DNA from: Ferrovibrio sp965278975
Lineage (GTDB): Bacteria; Pseudomonadota; Alphaproteobacteria; Ferrovibrionales; Ferrovibrionaceae
DNA length: 64,000 bases
Reading direction: 5' to 3'
NCBI RefSeq assembly: GCF_965278975.1
Contig: NZ_OZ257126.1
Location: forward strand, 930,001-994,000
The notes beneath the pieces were generated by a model. That model ran no database searches. It saw nothing but the letters and a program-made list of their open reading frames with translations, and was not told the origin of the DNA. This document shows, piece by piece, positions 16,301 through 24,612 of this stretch. Numbering within the stretch: position 1 is the first letter of the stretch; the number at the start of each line of letters is the position of its first letter. A program made the position numbers and the translations under genes.

Positions 16301-17554
16301 TCAGGCTTGCAGCGAAAAATCGGCCAGCGATACCGGAGCCTCCTTGCCGCCGATCACGGCGGCAAGCGTGGCGGCCGAGCCGAAAGCCAGCGTGAGGCCG
16401 AGCGCGCCATGGCCGACATTCAGCCACAGGCCGTCGATGCCGCTGCCGCCCAGGATCGGCCGGCCGCTGGGCGTCGCCGGGCGCAGGCCGCACCAGGGCT
16501 GCTGCTGCGGCGCCTCGGGCGCCACGGGGAAGGTTTCCGCCGCCTGGCGGCTGAGCTGCGCCACCCGGTCCGGCTCCAGGCTGAGATCACTGCCGACGAT
16601 ATCGGCCATGCCAGCAACGCGCAGTTTCCGGCCCAGCCGGGCATAGACCACCTTATGGCCGTAATCGGTGACGCTGACGCGCGGCGCGGCGTTTTCGTTG
16701 GCGACATCGAGGGTCAGGCTGTAGCCCTTGATCGGGTAGAGCGGCAGATCGAGGCCGATGCCGCGCGCCAGCTCGACGCTGCTGATGCCGCCGGCCAGCA
16801 CATAGGCATCGGCGCGGAACACGCCATTGGCGGTTTCAGCACCCACCAGCCTGCCCTGCTCGCGCAGCAGCCGGATCACCGGCGTGTTGAAATGGAACTG
16901 CACGCCGCTGTTATGGCCTTCCAGCAGCTTGAGCAGGCCGAAGCAGAGCTTGCGCGGATCAGCCGCCGCGTCATCGGGCGTGAAGATGCCGCCGACCAGG
17001 CGGTGCGCGATGGCCTGCAAGGCCGGTTCCAGCGCCAGGCAGGCGGCAGCATCGAGCACTTCCTGCTTGCAGCCGAGGGTGTTCTGGAACGCGGTCTGCG
17101 CCTTGGCGGCGGCAAAGCTGTCGGCTGTGGAATAGACCACCAGCTTGCCGGCCTGCACATGATCGAAATCGACCTCCTGCAAGTCCTTGGCATTGCCGAG
17201 CACTTCGCGGCTGAGGAAGGCCAGCTTGAGCAAGGCCTGCGTGGTGCCGCGCGCCCGCTTGCCGGTGCAGGCGGCGAGGAATTTCAGGCCCCAGCGGTAT
17301 TGCCGCAGATCGAAGCCGGCGCGGAAGCGCACAGGCGCGTCGCGGCCCCAGAGCAGCTTGGGCAGATCCTTCCAGATCGAGGGGCCGGCGAGCGGCGCGA
17401 CATAGGAATAGCTGAGCTGCGCCCCATTGGCATGGCTGGCGCCGCTGGCCGGCTCCGGCCCGCCATCCAGCACCGTCACCTGATGACCATCGCGGGCCAG
17501 CGCCCAGGCCGTGGTCATGCCGATCACACCGGCACCGATCACCAGAACATGCAT
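16301..17554 (-). CDS. dadA: FAD-dependent D-amino acid dehydrogenase (DadA-like)
   Basis: 417 residues, the length of DadA. The N-terminal dinucleotide-binding motif VIGAGVIGMTTAWALARDG (GxGxxG at residues 7-12) is followed by the DAO-type pattern SHANGAQLSYSYVAPLAGP and the C-terminal GLRPATPSGRPILGGS and NVGHGALGLTLAFGSA. DadA proteins oxidise D-amino acids to keto acids, passing electrons to the respiratory chain. The start at 17554 follows AAGGAAG; the upstream extension is rejected as a basic, unlike leader. It is divergent from a LysR gene, with a T-N11-A box between them. The substrate could also be glycine, proline or another amine. Confidence 0.82.
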   Translation of the reverse strand: MHVLVIGAGVIGMTTAWALARDGHQVTVLDGGPEPASGASHANGAQLSYSYVAPLAGPSIWKDLPKLLWGRDAPVRFRAGFDLRQYRWGLKFLAACTGKRARGTTQALLKLAFLSREVLGNAKDLQEVDFDHVQAGKLVVYSTADSFAAAKAQTAFQNTLGCKQEVLDAAACLALEPALQAIAHRLVGGIFTPDDAAADPRKLCFGLLKLLEGHNSGVQFHFNTPVIRLLREQGRLVGAETANGVFRADAYVLAGGISSVELARGIGLDLPLYPIKGYSLTLDVANENAAPRVSVTDYGHKVVYARLGRKLRVAGMADIVGSDLSLEPDRVAQLSRQAAETFPVAPEAPQQQPWCGLRPATPSGRPILGGSGIDGLWLNVGHGALGLTLAFGSAATLAAVIGGKEAPVSLADFSLQA

Positions 17555-17659
17555 GGCAGGCTTCCTTTTTGCTTCGCGCCGCCCTCGTTGACGCCGGGGA
17601 GCGCAAGAACCAGCATGCCCCCGGCAGGCGGCGCCAGCCACTGCGTTTACTCCAGCCAT

Positions 17660-17678
17660 CCATACCTTTATGTTATGG
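17660..17678. promoter_or_regulatory. LysR-type box (CCATA-N9-TATGG) between dadA and lysR
   Basis: Inverted repeat with 5-base arms CCATA and TATGG and a 9-base spacer, satisfying the T-N11-A rule. It lies 21 bases before the LysR start, the usual place for autoregulation and control of the divergent gene. The same motif occurs at 18633-18651. Confidence 0.7.
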
Positions 17679-17699
17679 CTGACCTTGGGGGTGCCGGCG

Positions 17700-18611
17700 A
17701 TGCAATTGCGCCATCTGGAAATCTTTCATGCCGTGATGCTGACCGGCACAATCACGGCGGCGGCGCGGCTGATGAACATCTCGCAGCCGGCGGCGACACG
17801 GCTGCTGCTGCGCGCCGAGGACCAGTTGCGCTACAAGCTGTTCAACCGGGTACGCGGCCGGCTGCTGCCGACCAAGGAAGCCCTAGTATTGCAGGCGGAA
17901 AGCGAGAAGCTGCTCGCCGGCCTGGAGAATCTGCGCAAGCTGGCGCGCAATCTCGGCACCGCGTCCAGCGGCCATCTGCGCATCGCGGCAGCCCCGGCGC
18001 TCTGCCTGGAACTTGTGCCGCTGGCGATCACCCGCTTCCGCCAGAAGCACAAGGATGTGACCTTCGAGGTCGAGACCCGGCAATATGCCGATCTGGTGCG
18101 CACCGTGCTGACCCAGGAAGTGGATATCGGCATCGGCTTCGATATTCCGCCGCATCCCGGCCTGGATCTCTCGCCGCTGGCGCAGGGGCATTTCTACGGC
18201 GCGTTTCCGGCGGCACAGGAAAAGAGCCTGCCGAATCTGGTGAAGCTGAATTACTTCACGCGCCAGCCCTTCATCGGCCTGCGCAGCGACGACCCGCTGG
18301 GTTCCGCCTTTTCCGCCACGCTCAATCTGGCCGGGGTGAAACTGGATCCCATCGTGGAAGTGAAAACCAATCAGGTCGCCCTGGCCCTGGTGGAAAAAGG
18401 CGCTGGCGCGGCCATTGTCGATCAGTATACGGCGGCGGCGCGCAATCCGGCCAAGGTGGCGATCCGCCGCCTGCAGCCTTCGCTGCCCTTCGCCGTGCAG
18501 GTGATGCGGCCCAAGCATGGCCCGCCGGGCCTGCTGGCCGGGCAATTCGGCTCGGCGCTGGACTGGGCGGAGAAAAGTATCGCTACAATGTTGTCTGCCC
18601 CGGCGGCTTGA
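17700..18611 (+). CDS. LysR family transcriptional regulator
   Basis: 303 residues. The N-terminal winged helix is standard (MQLRHLEIFHAVMLTGTIT, then AARLMNISQPAATRLLLRAE and RGRLLPTKEA), followed by a LysR substrate-binding domain (about 90-300). The start at 17700 gives the canonical N-terminus and follows GGGGGTG; a frame 30 bases longer is unneeded. It is divergent from dadA and upstream of the TAXI-TRAP operon. Both places carry the same palindrome, so it probably controls both. Confidence 0.9.
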   Translation: MQLRHLEIFHAVMLTGTITAAARLMNISQPAATRLLLRAEDQLRYKLFNRVRGRLLPTKEALVLQAESEKLLAGLENLRKLARNLGTASSGHLRIAAAPALCLELVPLAITRFRQKHKDVTFEVETRQYADLVRTVLTQEVDIGIGFDIPPHPGLDLSPLAQGHFYGAFPAAQEKSLPNLVKLNYFTRQPFIGLRSDDPLGSAFSATLNLAGVKLDPIVEVKTNQVALALVEKGAGAAIVDQYTAAARNPAKVAIRRLQPSLPFAVQVMRPKHGPPGLLAGQFGSALDWAEKSIATMLSAPAA

Positions 18612-18632
18612 CGGAAGCAGCAGCAATCGGCC

Positions 18633-18651
18633 CCATACCGTCAGGGTATGG
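18633..18651. promoter_or_regulatory. second LysR-type box (CCATA-N9-TATGG) upstream of the TAXI-TRAP operon
   Basis: Same arms and spacing as the site at 17660-17678. The palindrome extends outward (CCCCATACC at 18631-18639, GGTATGGGG at 18645-18653). It lies after the LysR stop and about 124 bases before the receptor gene. It might also form an RNA hairpin, but no T-run follows, so an operator is the better reading. Confidence 0.6.
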
Positions 18652-18774
18652 GGCTGGCACCGATACGCATGGCGGGGGCAATGCGCTTTCCGCTATCACA
18701 GAAACGGTAAGCGGCCTCGCGACTCTTCACCGTTTTGCGTGCCTTTCGCGATCTCAACAAGGAGGAACAACACT

Positions 18775-19755
18775 ATGACCGCGTTCTCGATCAAGCATCT
18801 GGCCGGCGGCGCCTTGGCCGCTGCCCTGCTGGCCGCCCTGCCGGGCACCGGCATCGCCCAGCAGAAATTCGTCACCATCGGCACCGGCGGCGTTACCGGC
18901 GTGTATTACGCCGCCGGCGGCGCGATCTGCCGCCTGCTGAACAAGGACCGCAAGGCCCATGGCATCCGCTGCTCGGTGGAATCCACCGGCGGCTCGGCCT
19001 ACAACGTCAACACCATCCGCGCCGGCGAACTCGATTTCGGCATGGCGCAGTCCGATGTGCATTATTACGGCCTGAAGGGCGAAGGCGCGTTCAAGGATGC
19101 CGGTGCCTTCACCGACCTGCGCTCGGTCTACTCGATCCATCCCGAGCCGTTCACCGTGCTGGCGCGCAAGGAAGCCGGCATCACCAAGTTCGAGGACTTC
19201 AAGGGCAAGCGCTTCAACATCGGCAACCCGGGCTCGGGCACCCGCGCCTCGTTTGAGCAGCTCATGGGTGCCATGGGCTGGAAGCTCACCGACTTCGCGC
19301 TGGCTTCCGAGCTGAAGGCCGACGAGCATGGCCCGGCGGTCTGCGACAACAAGATCGACGGCTTCTTCTACGGCGTCGGTCATCCGTCCGCCAACATCCA
19401 GGATCCGACCACGAGCTGCGGCGCCAAGCTGGTCTCGCTGACCGGTCCGGCGGTGGACAAGCTGGTCGCCGACAACTCGTTCTTCGCCAAGGCGACGATC
19501 CCGGGCGGCCTGTACAACAACAACCCGCAGCCGACCACCACCTATGGCGTGCTCGCCACCGTGGTTTCCTCGGCCAAGGTGTCGGATGAGACCGTCTACC
19601 AGATGGTGAAGGCTACCTTCGACAACTTCGACGAGTTCAAGAAGCTGCACCCGGCGCTGGCCGTGCTGGAGCCGAAGAACATGATCAAGGACGGCCTCTC
19701 GGCGCCGCTGCATCCGGGCGCCATCAAGTACTACAAGGAAAAGGGCTGGATGTAA
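18775..19755 (+). CDS. TAXI family TRAP transporter solute-binding protein
   Basis: 326 residues with a signal peptide (1-28, ending GTGIAQQ) and the TAXI opening FVTIGTGGVTGVYYAAGGAICRL. Other family marks are CSVESTGGSAYNVNTIRAGE, FGMAQSD and FNIGNPGSGTRASFE. TAXI receptors deliver ligands such as glutamate or other organic acids to a fused TRAP permease. The start follows a near-perfect AAGGAGGAAC; the longer upstream frame is a read-through of the LysR region. The permease gene follows after a strong terminator-like hairpin. With dadA and a shared LysR box, an amino acid or its keto acid is a reasonable guess for the ligand. Confidence 0.93.
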   Translation: MTAFSIKHLAGGALAAALLAALPGTGIAQQKFVTIGTGGVTGVYYAAGGAICRLLNKDRKAHGIRCSVESTGGSAYNVNTIRAGELDFGMAQSDVHYYGLKGEGAFKDAGAFTDLRSVYSIHPEPFTVLARKEAGITKFEDFKGKRFNIGNPGSGTRASFEQLMGAMGWKLTDFALASELKADEHGPAVCDNKIDGFFYGVGHPSANIQDPTTSCGAKLVSLTGPAVDKLVADNSFFAKATIPGGLYNNNPQPTTTYGVLATVVSSAKVSDETVYQMVKATFDNFDEFKKLHPALAVLEPKNMIKDGLSAPLHPGAIKYYKEKGWM

Positions 19756-19765
19756 GTCTGGCCTG

Positions 19766-19797
19766 AACGGCCGGCCCGGCAACGGGCCGGCCGTTTT
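19766..19797 (+). terminator. terminator-like hairpin between TAXI receptor and TRAP permease
   Basis: Perfect 12-base arms AACGGCCGGCCC (19766-19777) and GGGCCGGCCGTT (19784-19795) with a 6-base loop, followed by TTCT. Being 10 bases after the receptor stop, it probably lowers permease mRNA relative to receptor mRNA. Confidence 0.8.
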
Positions 19798-19830
19798 CTA
19801 TGCGTATATTGCAATGATTCGGGGGCAGTG

Positions 19831-22416
19831 ATGAGCAACGACAGCAAGCGCCGGCCGGCCAGTGAGGCCGAATTGCAGGAACTGGTGGCGGAAGCCGATA
19901 CCGGTGCGCGCGAGGCCACGGGCCTGGCGGGCCGCATCCTGCTCATCGTTGCCGTGGCCTGGTCGGCCTTCCAGGTCTGGTATGCCTCGCCGCTGCCTTT
20001 CATCTTCGGCGTATTCATCCTCAACGACACCGAGGCGCGCGCGATCCATCTCGGCTTCGCGGTGTTCCTCGCCTTCACCGCCTATCCGGCACTGAAATCC
20101 TCGCCCCGCGACCGCGTGCCGCTGAGCGACTGGATCTTCGCCCTGCTCGGCGCTGCCGCCTCCAGCTATCTCTACCACCATTATGTGGCGCTCTCGACCC
20201 GCCCCGGCACGCCGATCACCCAGGACCTGGTGACCGCTGGCATCGGCATGCTGTTGCTGCTGGAAGCGACACGGCGCGCGCTCGGCCCGCCCATGGTGGT
20301 AGTGGCTTTGTTCTTCATCGCCTTCACCTTCGCTGGCCCGTTCATGCCGGAAGTGATCCAGCACAAGGGCTCGTCGCTGACCAAGTTCCTGCAGCATCAA
20401 TGGCTGACCACGGAAGGCGTGTTCGGTGTCGCACTTGGCGTTTCCACCAGTTTCGTATTCCTGTTCGTGCTGTTCGGCTCGCTGCTGGAGAAGGCCGGCG
20501 GCGGCAATTACATGATGCAGATTTCCGTCGCCCTGCTCGGCCATCTGCGCGGCGGGCCGGCCAAGGTCGCCGTGGTATCCTCGGCACTGAACGGCGTCGT
20601 CTCCGGCTCCTCGGTGTCGAACGTGGTCTCGGGCGGCATCTTCACCATTCCGATGATGAAGCGTACCGGGCTCTCCGGCATCAAGGCCGGCGCCATCGAG
20701 ACCGCGTCGTCGGTGAACGGCCAGATCATGCCGCCGGTGATGGGCGCTGCCGCCTTCCTGATGACCGAGTATGTCGGCCTGCCCTATTCCGAAATCGTCA
20801 AGCATGCCGCGCTGCCGGCGATCATCTCGTATATCGCGCTGTTCTACATTGTCGACCTGGAAGCGGTGAAAATCGGCTCCAAGCCACTGATGCGCTCAGC
20901 CGCCCATACACGGGCGCAACGCTGGCTGCGGCTGGCGCTGGGCTGGAGCGGCTCCATCGCCGTCATCTGCGCGATCTATTACGGCATCCTCGGCATCCAG
21001 GCAGTGTTCGGCGCCGCCGCGCCATGGCTGATCACCATCGCCAGCCTCGGCCTCTACCTGGTGACGCTGTGGTACGGCTCGCGCTATCCCGACCTGAAAC
21101 TGGATGATCCCAACGCGCCGATCACTGAACTGCCAGAAGCCTGGGCGGTGGCGCGCACCGGACTGCATTTCATCCTGCCGATCATCGTGCTGCTGTGGTG
21201 CCTGATGGTGGAGGAAATGTCGCCAGGGCTTTCCGCCTTCTGGGCCACCGCCTCGATCATGGCCATCGTGGTAACGCAGCGGCCGCTTGTGGCGCTGTTC
21301 CGTCGCCAGGACATCACTGCTGCCTGCCGTACCGGCATCGCCGACCTGGTGGATGGCTTCAATCTCGGCGCCCGCAACATGGTGGGCATCGGCATCGCCA
21401 CCGCCACCGCCGGCATCATCGTCGGCACCGTGACCCTGACCGGGATGGGCCTGATGATGACCGACTTCGTCGAGTTCGTCTCCGGCGGCAACCTGATCCT
21501 GATGCTGCTGCTCACCGCCTTCATCTGCCTGATCCTCGGCATGGGCATCCCCACCACGGCGAACTACATCCTGGTGGCTACCCTGATGGCGCCGGTGATC
21601 GTGGAACTTGGCGCGCAATCCGGCCTGGCGATCCCGCTGATCGCGGTGCATCTGTTCGTGTTCTATTTCGGCATCATGGCCGACGTGACGCCCCCGGTCG
21701 GCCTTGCCTCCTTCGCGGCGGCGGCGATTTCCGGCGAAGACCCGATCAAGACCGGCCTGCAAGGCACGGTCTATTCGATGCGCACGGCAATCCTGCCCTT
21801 CGTGTTCATCTTCAATCCGCAGATGCTGATGATTGATGTGGATCACTGGCTGGAAGCCTGCCTGGTGATCGGCATTTCCACCATCGCCATCCTGGTCTTT
21901 TCCGCCGGCACCATGGGCTGGTTCATCACCCGCAGCCGCTGGTGGGAAAACATCGCCCTGCTGCTGGTCTGCTTCGCGCTGTTCCGCCCCGGCTATTTCT
22001 GGGATCAGCTTTATGATCCCTATATCCACCGCCCGGGCACCGAGCTGTTCCGCATCGCCGGCGAATTGCCCGCCGACAGCCGCCTGCTGATGATCGTGGA
22101 AGGCACCAATATCGAAGGCGACGATGTGCGCAAGACGGTGTCGCTGCCGCTCACCGCCACTGGCGATGGCCGCATGCGCCTGAACGCTGCAGGTGCCACA
22201 GTGACGCAACTCGGCGACCGCATGCAGATTGCCGGCATCAAGTTCGGCTCGGCGGCAAAGCGCGTCGGCCTGGAAAACGGCTATGTCATCACCGAAGTGC
22301 TGCTGCCCTCCGACCGCCCGACCAAGCATTGGGTCTATGTACCGGCCCTCGCCCTGCTCGGCCTGATCGCCCTGAACCAACAGCGCCGCCGCAAGCTGGA
22401 AACCCAATCAGCATGA
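19831..22416 (+). CDS. TRAP transporter permease, fused 4TM/12TM with C-terminal DUF3394
   Basis: 861 residues. Small (DctQ-like) and large (DctM-like) TRAP membrane parts are fused, as is usual for TAXI partners: hydrophobic segments from about residue 35, the DctM core with SSALNGVVSGSSVSNVVSGG, VNGQIMPPVMGAAAF, and later LGMGIPTTANYILVATLMAP and FGIMADVTPPVGLASFAAA. From about residue 675 there is a DUF3394 extension with further helices and a soluble part resembling a PDZ-like loop (FGSAAKRVGLENGYVITEV). The ATG at 19831 has GGGGG upstream; the GTG just before it is ignored. Its stop overlaps an alternative queC start. Confidence 0.93.
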   Translation: MSNDSKRRPASEAELQELVAEADTGAREATGLAGRILLIVAVAWSAFQVWYASPLPFIFGVFILNDTEARAIHLGFAVFLAFTAYPALKSSPRDRVPLSDWIFALLGAAASSYLYHHYVALSTRPGTPITQDLVTAGIGMLLLLEATRRALGPPMVVVALFFIAFTFAGPFMPEVIQHKGSSLTKFLQHQWLTTEGVFGVALGVSTSFVFLFVLFGSLLEKAGGGNYMMQISVALLGHLRGGPAKVAVVSSALNGVVSGSSVSNVVSGGIFTIPMMKRTGLSGIKAGAIETASSVNGQIMPPVMGAAAFLMTEYVGLPYSEIVKHAALPAIISYIALFYIVDLEAVKIGSKPLMRSAAHTRAQRWLRLALGWSGSIAVICAIYYGILGIQAVFGAAAPWLITIASLGLYLVTLWYGSRYPDLKLDDPNAPITELPEAWAVARTGLHFILPIIVLLWCLMVEEMSPGLSAFWATASIMAIVVTQRPLVALFRRQDITAACRTGIADLVDGFNLGARNMVGIGIATATAGIIVGTVTLTGMGLMMTDFVEFVSGGNLILMLLLTAFICLILGMGIPTTANYILVATLMAPVIVELGAQSGLAIPLIAVHLFVFYFGIMADVTPPVGLASFAAAAISGEDPIKTGLQGTVYSMRTAILPFVFIFNPQMLMIDVDHWLEACLVIGISTIAILVFSAGTMGWFITRSRWWENIALLLVCFALFRPGYFWDQLYDPYIHRPGTELFRIAGELPADSRLLMIVEGTNIEGDDVRKTVSLPLTATGDGRMRLNAAGATVTQLGDRMQIAGIKFGSAAKRVGLENGYVITEVLLPSDRPTKHWVYVPALALLGLIALNQQRRRKLETQSA

Positions 22417-22430
22417 ATGGGGGGGCCGGC

Positions 22431-23138
22431 ATGAGCGCCAGAACCGTCATCCTCTGCTCCGGCGGCATCGATTCAGTCACGCTGGCCTACAAGGTGGCGG
22501 CAGAGCGCGAACTGGTGCGCCTCCTGACGTTTGATTACGGCCAGCGCCATGCTAAGGAAGTGGAATTCGCCGCCCGCACCGCCCAGCGCCTCGGCGCCCG
22601 GCATGATGTGGTGGATATCCGCGCGCTGGCGCAGTTCCTGTCGTCATCCTCGCTGATCGCGGGTGCTGCCGATGCCATCCCTGATGGGCATTACGCTGAA
22701 GCAACGATGAAATCCACCATCGTGCCGAACCGCAACGCCATCATGCTGACCATTGCCTTCGGCATCGCCAGCGGCATGCAGGCCGATGCGGTGGGCATCG
22801 CCGTGCATAGCGGCGACCATTTCATCTATCCCGATTGTCGCCCGGCCTTTGTCGATGCCTTCCGCGTCATGCAGGAAAAGGCGCTGGAAGGCATGGGTGA
22901 GGTGGAACTCTTCGCGCCCTTCGTGCAGACCACCAAGGCCGGCATCGTGGCGGAAGCGGCCAGGCTCGGCGTGCCGTTTGCCGAAACCTGGAGCTGCTAC
23001 AAGGGCGGCACGCATCATTGCGGCCGCTGCGGCACCTGTGTGGAACGCGCCGAGGCCTTCCACCTTGCCGGCATCCCGGACCCGACAGTGTATGAAGATG
23101 CGAATTACTGGAAAGACGCGGTGAAGGGGCGGGGCTGA
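22431..23138 (+). CDS. queC: 7-cyano-7-deazaguanine synthase QueC
   Basis: 235-residue ATP-dependent ligase of queuosine biosynthesis, which turns 7-carboxy-7-deazaguanine into preQ0. The PP-loop SGGIDS is at residues 10-15, and FDYGQRH, a further family mark, follows. Four zinc cysteines are near the end (WSCYKGGTHHCGRCGTC). The start at 22431 has a G-rich site upstream; ATG 22413, which overlaps the TRAP stop, is an alternative giving six more residues. It is convergent with rimO, with a cruciform repeat between them. No other que biosynthesis gene is in the window, but a VUT-family gene (queuosine-precursor type) lies at 49484. Confidence 0.96.
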   Translation: MSARTVILCSGGIDSVTLAYKVAAERELVRLLTFDYGQRHAKEVEFAARTAQRLGARHDVVDIRALAQFLSSSSLIAGAADAIPDGHYAEATMKSTIVPNRNAIMLTIAFGIASGMQADAVGIAVHSGDHFIYPDCRPAFVDAFRVMQEKALEGMGEVELFAPFVQTTKAGIVAEAARLGVPFAETWSCYKGGTHHCGRCGTCVERAEAFHLAGIPDPTVYEDANYWKDAVKGRG

Positions 23139-23144
23139 TAGGGG

Positions 23145-23230
23145 TCGTCATGATCCGCGAAGGCGGACCATCCACGAGTTACTTTTAAAAAAGGGACTCG
23201 TGGATGCCCTGCCTACGCAGGGCATGACGA
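23145..23230. repeat. cruciform intergenic repeat between queC and rimO
   Basis: 86 bases with nested symmetry: outer arms TCGTCATG and CATGACGA, a small hairpin on each side (TCCGCGAAGGCGGA; GCCCTGCCTACGCAGGGC), and a central pair ATCCACGAGT (23170-23179) and ACTCGTGGAT (23196-23205). It fills the space between two convergent genes, seven bases from one stop and two from the other, and may terminate both. Related copies are at 35411, 46301 and 47426. Confidence 0.8.
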
Positions 23231-23231
23231 A

Positions 23232-24566
23232 TTATGAGACCCGCACGCCCGTAAGATCGTAGGCATCGGCCTTTTCGATCTTCACCTTGATCATGTCGCC
23301 GACCTTCACGCCGGCGGCGCCCTTGATCTTCACCAGGCCATCAATTTCCGGCGCATCGGCATAAGAGCGGCCCTGTGCCGTGGTGCGCTTCACGTCATCC
23401 ACCAGCACATCCAACACGCGGCCGATCTTGGCTTTCAGCTTGGCAGCCGAAATCTTCTGCTGCGCCGCCATGAAACGCTCCCAGCGTTCCTGCTTCACAT
23501 CATCGGGCACCTGATCCGGCAGGTCGCGGGCGGCGGCGCCTTCCACATTCTCGTATTTGAAGCAGCCGACGCGGTCGAGCTGGGCTTCCTGCATCCAGTC
23601 GAGCAGGAATTCGAAATCGGCTTCGGTTTCGCCCGGGAAGCCGACAATGAAGGTGGAGCGCACGGAAATATCCGGGCAGATTTCGCGCCAGGATTTCAGC
23701 CGCTGCAGCAGCTTCACCTGGTTGCCCGGGCGGCGCATGGATTTCAGCACGCGCGGCTCGGCATGCTGGAACGGGATGTCGAGATAGGGCAGCAGCTTGC
23801 CTTCGGCCATCAGCGGGATGACCTCATCGACATGCGGATAGGGATAGACGTAATGCAGCCGCACCCAGGCGCCGAGCGAGCCCATGGCATCGCAAAGCTC
23901 TGTCATGCGCGCCTTCACGCTCTGGCCGCGCCACACGCTTTCGGCATGCTTGAGATCGACGCCGTAGGCCGAGGTATCCTGCGAGATCACCAGCAGTTCC
24001 TTGACCCCGGCTTTCACCAGCCGCTCGGCTTCGTAGAGCACATCGTTCGAGGCCCGGCTTTTCAGCTTGCCGCGCATCGAGGGGATGATGCAGAAGCTGC
24101 AGGAATGGTTGCAGCCTTCGGAAATCTTCAGATAGGCGTAATGGCGCGGGGTGAGCTTGATGCCCTGCGGCGGCACCAGATCAAGGAACGGATCATGCGC
24201 CGGCGGCGCCGCTTCATGCACGGCATTGACCACGGCCTCGTATTGCTGCGGACCGGTGACGGCGAGCACATCGGGGAACAGGCCACGGATCTTCTCCTGC
24301 TCCACGCCCATGCAGCCGGTGACGATGACGCGGCCATTCTCGCGCATCGCCTCGCCGATGGCTTCCAGGCTTTCCTGCTTGGCGCTATCGAGGAAGCCAC
24401 AGGTATTCACCAGCACCACATCGGCATCATCATAGGCGCCGGAAATGGCATAGCCTTCCGAGCGCAGCTTGGTGATGATGCGTTCGGAATCGACAAGCGC
24501 CTTGGGACAACCGAGGCTGACGATACCCACTTTCGCGGGTTGCTGGGCGGGGCGGGACTGGCTCAT
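23232..24566 (-). CDS. rimO: ribosomal protein S12 methylthiotransferase RimO
   Basis: 444 residues, the normal length. The N-terminal methylthiotransferase domain has three cluster cysteines (C20 in SLGCPKALVDSE, C56 in VNTCGF, C85 in VTGCMG). The radical-SAM motif CNHSCSFC holds C152, C156 and C159, followed by PSMRGKLKSR typical of RimO. A TRAM domain closes the protein (GRSYADAPEIDGLVKIKG). It adds a methylthio group to an aspartate of ribosomal protein S12. It is a core gene, convergent with queC, and its neighbours suggest no special link. Confidence 0.96.
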   Translation of the reverse strand: MSQSRPAQQPAKVGIVSLGCPKALVDSERIITKLRSEGYAISGAYDDADVVLVNTCGFLDSAKQESLEAIGEAMRENGRVIVTGCMGVEQEKIRGLFPDVLAVTGPQQYEAVVNAVHEAAPPAHDPFLDLVPPQGIKLTPRHYAYLKISEGCNHSCSFCIIPSMRGKLKSRASNDVLYEAERLVKAGVKELLVISQDTSAYGVDLKHAESVWRGQSVKARMTELCDAMGSLGAWVRLHYVYPYPHVDEVIPLMAEGKLLPYLDIPFQHAEPRVLKSMRRPGNQVKLLQRLKSWREICPDISVRSTFIVGFPGETEADFEFLLDWMQEAQLDRVGCFKYENVEGAAARDLPDQVPDDVKQERWERFMAAQQKISAAKLKAKIGRVLDVLVDDVKRTTAQGRSYADAPEIDGLVKIKGAAGVKVGDMIKVKIEKADAYDLTGVRVS

Positions 24567-24612
24567 GGCCGGGGGTTATAGGGCCGAAACCCGGCTTTGG
24601 CTAGACCAGCCT

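Noticed and set aside
18631..18653. Hairpin after the LysR stop read as a transcription terminator
   Set aside because: No T-run follows, and the same CCATA-N9-TATGG dyad occurs at the lysR/dadA promoter, so an operator is more likely.
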